The notes beneath the pieces are model-generated. The model saw only the letters and a program-made list of their open reading frames with translations. It searched no databases and was not told the DNA's origin. A stretch of 64,000 bases of DNA from Lachnospiraceae bacterium (GTDB lineage Bacteria; Bacillota; Clostridia; Lachnospirales; Lachnospiraceae). The translations under genes were made by a program, and so were the position numbers. Positions 53,099 to 61,364 of this stretch are shown one piece after another. Every line of letters begins with the position of its first letter. The stretch's first letter is position 1. The stretch covers positions 1-64,000 of the forward strand of contig JAILAD010000063.1 of NCBI GenBank assembly GCA_024681795.1. The letters run 5' to 3'.

Positions 53099-56000
53099 CT
53101 ATTTTACTTCAATAAAAGAATTGTGGAAAACGGAATAAATATACATTTCTTCCACTTTCTTCCCTTCCAGGGCCTCCAGTGCCTCACGGTAATATTCAAG
53201 CTGTGTATGATACCTTCTTTTAATCTCTTCCTCTCCGGCATGGTCCGTTTTGTAGTCGATTAAAACAATTTTTCCTTCCTCTTCAAAATAGGCATCCACA
53301 ACACCCTGAATCAGAACCTTCTCCTCCTTCGGGAAATTTCCGTTAAGACGCGATGCCGGAAGCGAAAATACAAATCTCTGCTCTCTGAAAAGCCTGCCCT
53401 CGCTGTCCGCTTTCATCATCCGATAGGCATAATCCGTAAGCAGAAATTCCGCAATCCATTCCGGATTCAGCAGTTCTTTTTCATCCTTTGAAAGGAAAAG
53501 TTTCCCGGCAAAAATCCCGGCCTGACGATTCACGTGCTCAAGCAGTTCTTTCTCCGCCTCTTCCTCAGCGGTCTCCGAATTATGATACCGCTTAAGGATT
53601 TCCGATACATCGGAAAAATCAAGAAGCTCCATCATACGGTGGAATGCATTACCGAATGCACTTCCGCTTCTTACCGGTTCCGCATCCCGCATAAAGAGCG
53701 GGACATAAGCCTCTTCGGATGCACTTTTCCGGTCGGAAAAAAGATTCGCCTCCCCTTCCGGTTCCTCCCGAAAAACCGTTGCCGCAATGGCTGCCTTCTT
53801 CAGTTCCGATACCGTTGTTTTCGTATATACTTTTGCAAGATCGGTATGCGGATAGGTAAAAAACGTAACCCGTTCGGATGCCTTTGTCCCCTCCAGCAGA
53901 TCTTTCAGATTTACTTCCTTTATATCCGAAACCGTACCGGATTCATCAAGCTCTTCCGGTTTGAAAAAACGAAGACCGAAAAGCTCCGGATTCCGCTTTG
54001 CTTCCGGGTAGAGAATATTTAAATAAGTGTTCGCTTTCATAATCTCATGGAAACGAAACATTCTGTTCTCTCCGTCGTTTTCGGGATTCTCCAGAAGTTT
54101 CCCCGTAGCACACCCGACCATAATCAGTTTTTCTTTTGCCCTCGTCATCGCAACGTAAAGGAGTCTTAAATCTTCTCCCCTCTGCTCGATTTTATTCCGG
54201 TAAAGGAGCATGTTTTTTGAAAGCGTCCTGTGTTTTACGCGCTTTTCGGAATCCACGTAATCCATCCCCATTCCGACACCGGTCTCGATTGCCAGTTCTT
54301 TCCGGTCGGCGCTTTTCGTTAAATCTTCTCCCATTCCCAGAAGGAAGCAGACCGGAAATTCCAGTCCCTTGCTCTTATGCATGGTAAAAATCCTTACCAC
54401 GTCCGCATTCTCGTCCAGGAGATTCGCTTCTCCGAAATCAATCTCCTTTTTCTTCATACTTTCGATATACTGTAAAAACGTAAAAATACCGCTGTAACCG
54501 GTTGCAGAATAATCCCTTGCCTTTTCGAGCAGAAGATTTAAATTCGCAATCCGCACTTCGCCGAGTCGCATGGAACGGAAATGATCGTAAATCTCCTCCT
54601 TTTCCGTGATATGAAGGAGGAGTTCATAAACCCCCGTTCTTCCGCTTAAGCTCCTGTATGCATCAAGCCTGTCCAGAAATTTCGCCGTTTTTTTCCTTAA
54701 ATCCCGGTCTTCTCCTTCATCCCGATAAGCAACAAGAGCATCATACAAAAGCTGATGCTTTCTTCCGAACTTGATTTCGGCAAGTTCCGATTCCTTAAAG
54801 CCTCCTGCAAATGAATGAAGCACCCCGAGGAGAGGCACGTCCTGCAGCGGATTGTCAATGATTGAAATCATATTCAGCATAAGCTGCACTTCGGCAGTGG
54901 AAAAATATCCTTCCTTCGAAAGAACAACCGTCGGAATCCCCCTGCTTTCAAACACCGTCTTGATTACATTTGCCCTTTTGGACGTTTTACGAAGAAGAAT
55001 AACGATATCCGAATATTTTAACGGACGCAGAATCTCCTGTCCCGAAGCATCCTTATCCGCTACCTTAAAACCGCTCTCCTTAAGTTCCGAAATCCTCGAA
55101 GCTGCGGCATGTGCTTCCCTTGCGATTTTGGATTTTATTTCACTGCCGTTCCAGGCGTCGTCCTCCAAAACAATCAGTTCGCTTATGTCTGCTCCCTTTT
55201 CGTTCTCAGGATAAACCGCACCGGGATTGAGTCTTGCTTTTTCATCATAATCTATTTCGCCGACCGCACGAATCATGGAATCCTCAAACACGCGGTTAAC
55301 CGATTTAAGCACTTCCTCCCTGCTTCGGAAATTTTGGGAAAGATCGATTCTTAAATCCCTCTCCGGAACGTCCGAAGGTTTTTCTTCCGGCAGCAGGTTT
55401 CTGTATTCATCATATTTTTTCCGGAAAATCTCGGGCCTTGCGAGACGGAACCGATAAATACTCTGCTTCACGTCTCCGACCATAAACCGGTTTCCGCTTG
55501 TTTCGGTGATATTGGCAACCGCATTCAAAAGAGCCTCCTGAATTGCATTGCTGTCCTGATATTCATCCACCATTACTTCTTCAAAATAATTCCGGTAGGA
55601 AAGCGCGGTTTCACTTGCGACATACTCCCCGTCCTCTTTTTCCAGAAGAATTTCCAATGCAAAATGTTCCATGTCCGAAAAATCAATGACATTTTTCTTT
55701 CTCTTGTTTGCCGCATAGGTATTCATAAGGCTTTCGGAAAGGGTGAGAAAAGTCAGAAGCACTTTGGAGACTTCATATTCGTCATGTAAAAAAGTCTCAT
55801 ACGGACAGGAATACATGATCTCCCGAATGCTGTCCGTTCTCGAGGAATCCGTAGTGCTGCCGAATATTCTGTCCTTCCAGGAAGTACGGCGCATTCCGAG
55901 TTCCTTTCGAAAGTCCGGATCGACATGCGGCATTTTTCCGCCGGGCATTTTGTCCGATACCACGGATTTGTAAATTTCACTTCTTTCCTTCATCGTATTA

Positions 56001-56809
56001 ACCGAAAGGAGTTTTTCAACATTTTTCCTGTCGCTTTCAAAAACCGCAATAATCCTGTCAAATTCCTTTTTATTCTCTTCCTCCAGTAAGGAATTGATTT
56101 CCGAAAGAGACTCTTTTATATCATTCAGACACTCCTTTAACGTCTCCGTTTCAAAGGAAAGGGAGTCCTTTAAAAGAGTTGAGTTTTCCGGATTTTTTCC
56201 GTTTTCTTCCACCAGAATCCTCATATCCCGGTACCATTCCGCCGGAAACGGCTGGGATGCGGCAACACCCGTAATTTTCCGGATCGGTTCCCGGAGCTTC
56301 TCATCGTTTATTTCGCAGTCCGTAATATCCAGAAGATACTCGTACGCCGCCTCGTCTTCCTGTCGGAATTTCAGAATTGCTTCTTCGAGGGAATCCTCAA
56401 ACAAAATTTTCCCCTCCTCCGATGACTGCACCCGGAAGGACGGGTCAATTCCGATTCGGTCAAAATGATTGCGGATCAGATAAAGACAGAAACCGTGTAT
56501 CGTCATAATCAGAGCGGAATTGACAAGTGTATACTGCCTTCTTAAATAATCGTTATCCGGATTCTCCGCAATTCTCTTTGCAATTGCTTTTGCAATCCTC
56601 TCCCGCATTTCCGATGCCGCAGCTTCCGTAAAGGTAACAATCAGAAGACGGTCTACGGAGACAGGGTGCACGGGATCCAAAAGCCTGTTTACGATTCTCT
56701 CCGTAAGCACGGCTGTTTTCCCGCTTCCCGCGGCCGCGGAAACCAGGATATTCCTGTCTCTTACATCTATTACCTGCTGCTGTGCAGGTGTCGGTTTAAA
56801 ATCTCCCAT
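53099..56809 (-). CDS. addA: AddAB helicase-nuclease, AddA subunit
   Basis: 1236 residues, full length. UvrD-type motifs: LVSAAAGSGKTAVLTERI (Walker A, ~22-39), VMVDEYQDSNAIQ (II), VGDVKQSIYRFRLARPEIF (III), LRIDLSQNFRSREEVL (IV), VVRIFTMHKSKGLEFPVCFL (V) and LRLLYVAMTRAKEKLIMVG (VI). The C-terminal RecB-like nuclease is intact: IQGVVDAYFEEEGKIVLIDYKTDH with the catalytic Asp and DYK. With AddB it resects double-strand breaks for RecA. It follows addB by 83 bases. Confidence 0.96.
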   Translation of the reverse strand: MGDFKPTPAQQQVIDVRDRNILVSAAAGSGKTAVLTERIVNRLLDPVHPVSVDRLLIVTFTEAAASEMRERIAKAIAKRIAENPDNDYLRRQYTLVNSALIMTIHGFCLYLIRNHFDRIGIDPSFRVQSSEEGKILFEDSLEEAILKFRQEDEAAYEYLLDITDCEINDEKLREPIRKITGVAASQPFPAEWYRDMRILVEENGKNPENSTLLKDSLSFETETLKECLNDIKESLSEINSLLEEENKKEFDRIIAVFESDRKNVEKLLSVNTMKERSEIYKSVVSDKMPGGKMPHVDPDFRKELGMRRTSWKDRIFGSTTDSSRTDSIREIMYSCPYETFLHDEYEVSKVLLTFLTLSESLMNTYAANKRKKNVIDFSDMEHFALEILLEKEDGEYVASETALSYRNYFEEVMVDEYQDSNAIQEALLNAVANITETSGNRFMVGDVKQSIYRFRLARPEIFRKKYDEYRNLLPEEKPSDVPERDLRIDLSQNFRSREEVLKSVNRVFEDSMIRAVGEIDYDEKARLNPGAVYPENEKGADISELIVLEDDAWNGSEIKSKIAREAHAAASRISELKESGFKVADKDASGQEILRPLKYSDIVILLRKTSKRANVIKTVFESRGIPTVVLSKEGYFSTAEVQLMLNMISIIDNPLQDVPLLGVLHSFAGGFKESELAEIKFGRKHQLLYDALVAYRDEGEDRDLRKKTAKFLDRLDAYRSLSGRTGVYELLLHITEKEEIYDHFRSMRLGEVRIANLNLLLEKARDYSATGYSGIFTFLQYIESMKKKEIDFGEANLLDENADVVRIFTMHKSKGLEFPVCFLLGMGEDLTKSADRKELAIETGVGMGMDYVDSEKRVKHRTLSKNMLLYRNKIEQRGEDLRLLYVAMTRAKEKLIMVGCATGKLLENPENDGENRMFRFHEIMKANTYLNILYPEAKRNPELFGLRFFKPEELDESGTVSDIKEVNLKDLLEGTKASERVTFFTYPHTDLAKVYTKTTVSELKKAAIAATVFREEPEGEANLFSDRKSASEEAYVPLFMRDAEPVRSGSAFGNAFHRMMELLDFSDVSEILKRYHNSETAEEEAEKELLEHVNRQAGIFAGKLFLSKDEKELLNPEWIAEFLLTDYAYRMMKADSEGRLFREQRFVFSLPASRLNGNFPKEEKVLIQGVVDAYFEEEGKIVLIDYKTDHAGEEEIKRRYHTQLEYYREALEALEGKKVEEMYIYSVFHNSFIEVK

Positions 56810-56892
56810 AATACGTTATTTCCCTTAAACTGTATCTTCCAAACTGTGAATCACAAACCGTGTATCCAAAACTGTATCTCCCGGACAGGTAT

Positions 56893-59800
56893 CTATTCCT
56901 CTTCTCCGCCGTCATCATCCGAGCCGGTGTCATCTCCCGCATCGGTCTTTGTCCCGTCAAGAGTGCGCTTTTTATAGCCGTAGGCACGCCCGTCAAAACC
57001 GCAGGCGCCTTTAAATGCACAGAATTTGCAGGCGTCGTACCGGTTTCCGTCGCTAATCGGGGAAACCGAAATCTCTCCGCCTAATATTTCTCCGACCAGA
57101 TTTTTTACTTTTTCATCGGCGGATTCAAGAATCGCTTTCATTTCTTCTTCCGTCTTTACGCTCTTCTTTGTTCTTGAGTTAATTTCACGGCTCTCCGTAT
57201 AGCTGACAGGAATCTTCTGACTCTTCTGCCCTGCAGGTCTTTTGTCCGTATTTTCCAGAAGATCCGGATTTTTTCCGTCATCCATAAAAATACCCTGCGG
57301 TCTTAATTCTTCTTTCCTTAACCGCTCCACTTCGGAATCGTTTTCTTCCGTCGTGGAAAGAATCGGATCAAACATATGATAATAAAACATCGCCCCGGGT
57401 TTATATTCCTTTTTCTTTCCGGAATCCGCTGCCCGAAACTGTCTGATGGCCTCGTTTAAATAAACCGCCGTCTGAAGCTGCAGCCCGGCGCGGAACAAAG
57501 CCTCGTTAAAATCCTTGTTACCGGACTTATAATCCACGATTTTGACATAAACGGTGTTTTCCTCCTCCGCTGTGTCAATTCTGTCAATTAATCCCCGGAT
57601 TACGACATTGTTCAAAGCTTCCTTATTGTCTTTCCCGTCTTCCATATCCCCCAGGTTACGTTCATATTTCCGCTCAAACAAAACAGGCTTGTATTTTCCG
57701 TTTTCAAGCTGCTCCCTCAGCGTATTTACGGAGCGTTTCATGATACGTCTGATTCGCCCGGTCAGATAGGAATTCTCCGTTACAATCTGCCGGAGTCCTT
57801 CTTCAAGGTCAGAAAGCTTTTCCTCCACAATGGTATCGATGATTTCGTCTACCCTCTCCTTCGTCACGGCGGCAAAATCCTCGTGGTTGCGCACACAATA
57901 TTTTCCGAATGCATCCAGTACGGCATGTTTTATCGTTCCGGTGTCCGAAGGCGCGATTTCACCGTTTTCCCTCTCCGTCAGTTTCAGTCCGTATGTCAGA
58001 AAATGCTTATAGGCGCACCCCGCAAAGTTCTCAAGCGAGGATACGGAACATTTATAAATACGGTCCGCCTCGGAAAATATTTTTTCGGCGATTTCTTTTT
58101 CGAGTCTGTTTTCGGAAGACGCATAGCTGTCAAATGCATTCGAAACGGTTTTTTTAAGCCACCCGTCATTGTCCGGATCCGCTTTTAATACCCCGTACTG
58201 ACGAAGTAAATATTCCTTCTCTTCTTCCCCTGTTTTTCCCTCGACGGCCAGACCGAGGAGGGAAGCAAATTCCTCCCGTAAATCCCGGTTCGAAAGAATG
58301 TTGTGCGCCTTAAAATTCGCATTTAAATCCTCCGGGAATACCGTCTTTACGGCTTCTGCCTCGTCTTCAACCGTAAGTTTCGGGAACAGTTTTTTCAGTT
58401 CCCCGATTAAATACGCCGGCTTTCTGCTCTGTCCCGCTCCGGTTACGCTTAAGAAGGAAAGATACAGTTCCTCCGACGGTTTCGTCAGAATCTGGTAAAG
58501 GTACAATTGTTCTGCAAAGCTTTCCATTGCACGGTTCGGCGCAAGTTCAAGACCCTGCTCCATCAGGGCACTCCTTTCCATATCGGATAAAAGTCCGCCT
58601 CCCACCCCGGTATGCGGGATGTTTCCGTCATTTACTCCGAGGAAAAACAATACCTTAATATCGCTGAACCGGCTCCTGATTAAGTCACAGACCGGCAGTA
58701 CGTCCACACTTTTCGGAACGATACCGATCCGGATTTCTCCGAAACCGGCCTCCAGAATTTCCTTCAGTTCGGTTACGGAAATGACTTCGTCTCCGATTAA
58801 GGACACAATCTGATCAAACAAATCCATTACCGCACCGTAGACCTGATTGTACTCCAGTGCTTTTTCCGGATTGCCTTCTTTTTCATATTCTTCGGCAATT
58901 GTTTCCAGCTTTGCCTGGCATCCCTCGGCCGCCAGAACCCGGTAAAACGCGGTAAGCCACTCCTTTGCGGTGACATCCTTTCTCTTTCCGAGTTCCTCCA
59001 AAGGAAGAAAAACTTCCGCAAAACGGCTTCGTACGCCGTTGAGCCGGCCCAGTAATTCCGCCTGTTTTGCTTTCTTTTCCTCCTCCTTCAGCTCGCCAAA
59101 CGAACGGTACATACCGACGGTAAGCTTTGTAAACTCACTTCCGTACATTTTGAAACCGCGGATTCTTTTTGAAAGAATATAATTGTCGAAAAGATCCGTA
59201 TCCTCCCTTTTCAGGCCGGAGAACGGACTTTTGACAAATAAACAGACGTCACGGTATGCATACCCGCCGCTTATCACGTCAAAGAAAGAAGTAATATAAT
59301 TTACAAACGGATTCTCCGTAAGATGCGTGGTTGTATCCAGGAAATAAGGAATTTTATATTTCCCGAACTCCTTCTTTAAAACCTCCGAATATCCCTGCAA
59401 ATCGCCGCATACCACCGCCATGTCCCGGTAGCGGTAATTCTTTTTTTCGATCAGGTCAAAAATATGCCGGCACATGATTTTACACTCGTGTGTTTCATCC
59501 TGTGCCTTGCTTACATGAATCTCCTCCGGTTCAAAGGGATAATCGGCTTCCGTCTTACGGAAAAGATTCCGTTCCAGATAGGCAACGGAAGGAGCCCCCG
59601 GAAAGCGGTATGAAGAAGTCAGATACTGCGGCGGAAGTACCGGAATATCCCGTTCTTTTGCAAGCTTCGTAAGGTCTCTTACGGTCTTGTCGCTCAGATA
59701 AAAAAGTCTGGTAAAATCCGGTGTCTTTTCGGGGTCTCCCACCGCCTGTTTCCCGGGATCGATCAGTTCAAGTCCGCAGGGAAGTGTGATAATTACGTCC

Positions 59801-60468
59801 ATGGCATTTTCCATAAGGACCGCAATCACCTCGTTCTGAATCGGGGTAAAGCCGGTGAAACCGTCAAAAACCAGCGTACTTTTCCGGATGATTCCGGAAA
59901 GCGGAATTCTCTCCGCGAGACAGTAAAGCGTTTCCTCCCTTGTCGTGTATTTCTCCGCCAGTGATTTTTCAAATGCTCTGTATAAAAACAGGAAATCCTC
60001 AAGTTTATATCGGAGTGCCGGATTTATCGAAAGCAATCGGATTTCTTTCTCCAGATCCGCCGGTCTTAAACCGTACTGCATAAATTCGGACAGAACGGAC
60101 TTGACCTCTTCCACGTATCCGGGGGTATGAATTCCTTTTTTCAGTACCTTCAGATTCTCTTCGCTTTCCTGAATGACACGTCTTAATATCAGACATTTTC
60201 CAAGATCGTCGAGTAAAATTCTCTCCGGCCGTCCGACCTCGGTAAAAATGCGGTGCGTAAGTCTTCCGAAACTCAACACGTCAATGTTTAAAATACCGCC
60301 GTTTACGGACTGCGTTGCCATGATACGCTGGGTTTCCAGCGTAAACTGGTCGGGCACAATTAAAAGATACTCCCTGTCCCTGTGCATTTTTGCATCTTCC
60401 GCCAGAAGTTTCTGCACATAGGTGCTTTTTCCGCTTCCGCTCGGTCCCAATACAAATCTTAAACTCAT
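56893..60468 (-). CDS. addB: AddAB helicase-nuclease, AddB subunit
   Basis: 1191 residues from ATG 60468 (SLRFVLGPSGSGKSTYVQKLL, Walker A); the frame is open to 60576 but that part has no ribosome binding site. The middle is the inactive helicase that reads Chi. The nuclease domain near 960-1090 has GLIDRIDTAEEENTVYVKIVDYKSGNKDF (catalytic Asp and DYK). The Fe-S cluster cysteines are in NFAGCAYKHFL (~860) and CKFCAFKGAC near the C-terminus, where they staple the nuclease domain. It forms a complex with AddA. Confidence 0.95.
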   Translation of the reverse strand: MSLRFVLGPSGSGKSTYVQKLLAEDAKMHRDREYLLIVPDQFTLETQRIMATQSVNGGILNIDVLSFGRLTHRIFTEVGRPERILLDDLGKCLILRRVIQESEENLKVLKKGIHTPGYVEEVKSVLSEFMQYGLRPADLEKEIRLLSINPALRYKLEDFLFLYRAFEKSLAEKYTTREETLYCLAERIPLSGIIRKSTLVFDGFTGFTPIQNEVIAVLMENAMDVIITLPCGLELIDPGKQAVGDPEKTPDFTRLFYLSDKTVRDLTKLAKERDIPVLPPQYLTSSYRFPGAPSVAYLERNLFRKTEADYPFEPEEIHVSKAQDETHECKIMCRHIFDLIEKKNYRYRDMAVVCGDLQGYSEVLKKEFGKYKIPYFLDTTTHLTENPFVNYITSFFDVISGGYAYRDVCLFVKSPFSGLKREDTDLFDNYILSKRIRGFKMYGSEFTKLTVGMYRSFGELKEEEKKAKQAELLGRLNGVRSRFAEVFLPLEELGKRKDVTAKEWLTAFYRVLAAEGCQAKLETIAEEYEKEGNPEKALEYNQVYGAVMDLFDQIVSLIGDEVISVTELKEILEAGFGEIRIGIVPKSVDVLPVCDLIRSRFSDIKVLFFLGVNDGNIPHTGVGGGLLSDMERSALMEQGLELAPNRAMESFAEQLYLYQILTKPSEELYLSFLSVTGAGQSRKPAYLIGELKKLFPKLTVEDEAEAVKTVFPEDLNANFKAHNILSNRDLREEFASLLGLAVEGKTGEEEKEYLLRQYGVLKADPDNDGWLKKTVSNAFDSYASSENRLEKEIAEKIFSEADRIYKCSVSSLENFAGCAYKHFLTYGLKLTERENGEIAPSDTGTIKHAVLDAFGKYCVRNHEDFAAVTKERVDEIIDTIVEEKLSDLEEGLRQIVTENSYLTGRIRRIMKRSVNTLREQLENGKYKPVLFERKYERNLGDMEDGKDNKEALNNVVIRGLIDRIDTAEEENTVYVKIVDYKSGNKDFNEALFRAGLQLQTAVYLNEAIRQFRAADSGKKKEYKPGAMFYYHMFDPILSTTEENDSEVERLRKEELRPQGIFMDDGKNPDLLENTDKRPAGQKSQKIPVSYTESREINSRTKKSVKTEEEMKAILESADEKVKNLVGEILGGEISVSPISDGNRYDACKFCAFKGACGFDGRAYGYKKRTLDGTKTDAGDDTGSDDDGGEEE

Positions 60469-60547
60469 TCCCCGATCCCTCTCTAAAGAAAAAATGACTG
60501 CCTCCACCATTCGATGAAAGCAGTCCGTAAATGATTCATTCCCAAAA

Positions 60548-61237
60548 TTATTGTAATGCTTCACAGATCGCCGCATAAAGTCCTTCGATATTATCCAGCC
60601 TGATATCGTTAAATATCAGTACATATGCAAGGAGCAGGAGGTTATTGTCCACTCTTGCGCTTTCGTAATCATTTGCCCTGCACCATTCCAGCGAATAAAT
60701 ACTGATCTGCTTTCTTGCATATTTCACACGTGTTCTGACCACTTCAATATCACACTGCAGATATTTCTCAAGATTTACATCATCAAATCCGTCATAAAAG
60801 TATGCAAGACCGGTCAGCGCATGTACCGGATCCAGGGTGTTGATGAAACTTGCAGCCAGATTCGCAATCTCGGATTCCAAAAGGGTATTGTTTCCGCGAA
60901 TATATTCCTCTACGCCGGGATATTCGTTATATTCCCCGTTTTCCTCCCCGATTAACTGGTTGGCACAGTTTACGTTCACCCAGTCTACAAGGTGCTGGTA
61001 AAGAATATCATTATACCATTTTGTGGTTTCTTCCGGTTTCTCAAGTTTGCCGAGACGAATGAACATTGCCTTATAGATTTTGATCATCATTCTGGCAGTT
61101 TCTTCTTCGTTTCCGATGACAAGCTTGGTATGAAAATACATATCGTTTACGGTATTAATGTAGAAACCCTGAAAAGCATCTACGTCGCCTGCAAGCAGAC
61201 GTTTCATTACCATACGAAGTTCATAGGTAAATACCAT
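60548..61237 (-). CDS. Sigma-70-region-like protein upstream of addB (229 aa)
   Basis: 229 residues. The beginning (MKRLLAGDVDAFQGFYINTVNDMYFHTKLVIGNEEETARMMIKIYKAMF) resembles region 2 of ECF sigma factors, and ~145-185 (VNLEKYLQCDIEVVRTRVKYARKQI) resembles the region 4 helix-turn-helix. An acidic loop separates the two and ~45 extra residues follow. The usual promoter-contact residues are poorly conserved, so it may be a degenerate sigma factor or an anti-termination-like regulator. It ends 79 bases before addB and could be cotranscribed with the repair genes. Function is uncertain. Confidence 0.65.
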   Translation of the reverse strand: MVFTYELRMVMKRLLAGDVDAFQGFYINTVNDMYFHTKLVIGNEEETARMMIKIYKAMFIRLGKLEKPEETTKWYNDILYQHLVDWVNVNCANQLIGEENGEYNEYPGVEEYIRGNNTLLESEIANLAASFINTLDPVHALTGLAYFYDGFDDVNLEKYLQCDIEVVRTRVKYARKQISIYSLEWCRANDYESARVDNNLLLLAYVLIFNDIRLDNIEGLYAAICEALQ

Positions 61238-61266
61238 TTTTTCTCTCCCTTAAAAAGACTCCCCCG

Positions 61267-61281
61267 ATTGTGTGACACAAT
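61267..61281. promoter_or_regulatory. Palindrome upstream of the sigma-like gene
   Basis: ATTGTGT-G-ACACAAT, 7-bp perfect arms around one base, ~30 bases before the start codon. Symmetry and place suggest a binding site for a dimeric regulator (CRP/FNR-like or other). No regulator is assigned. Confidence 0.5.
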
Positions 61282-61364
61282 ACACACACCCAATAATATT
61301 TTACCAAGTTCCCGTTTTTTTGCAATTGATTTTTCATTTTTCGGCAGAATAGACAAGTCACACG

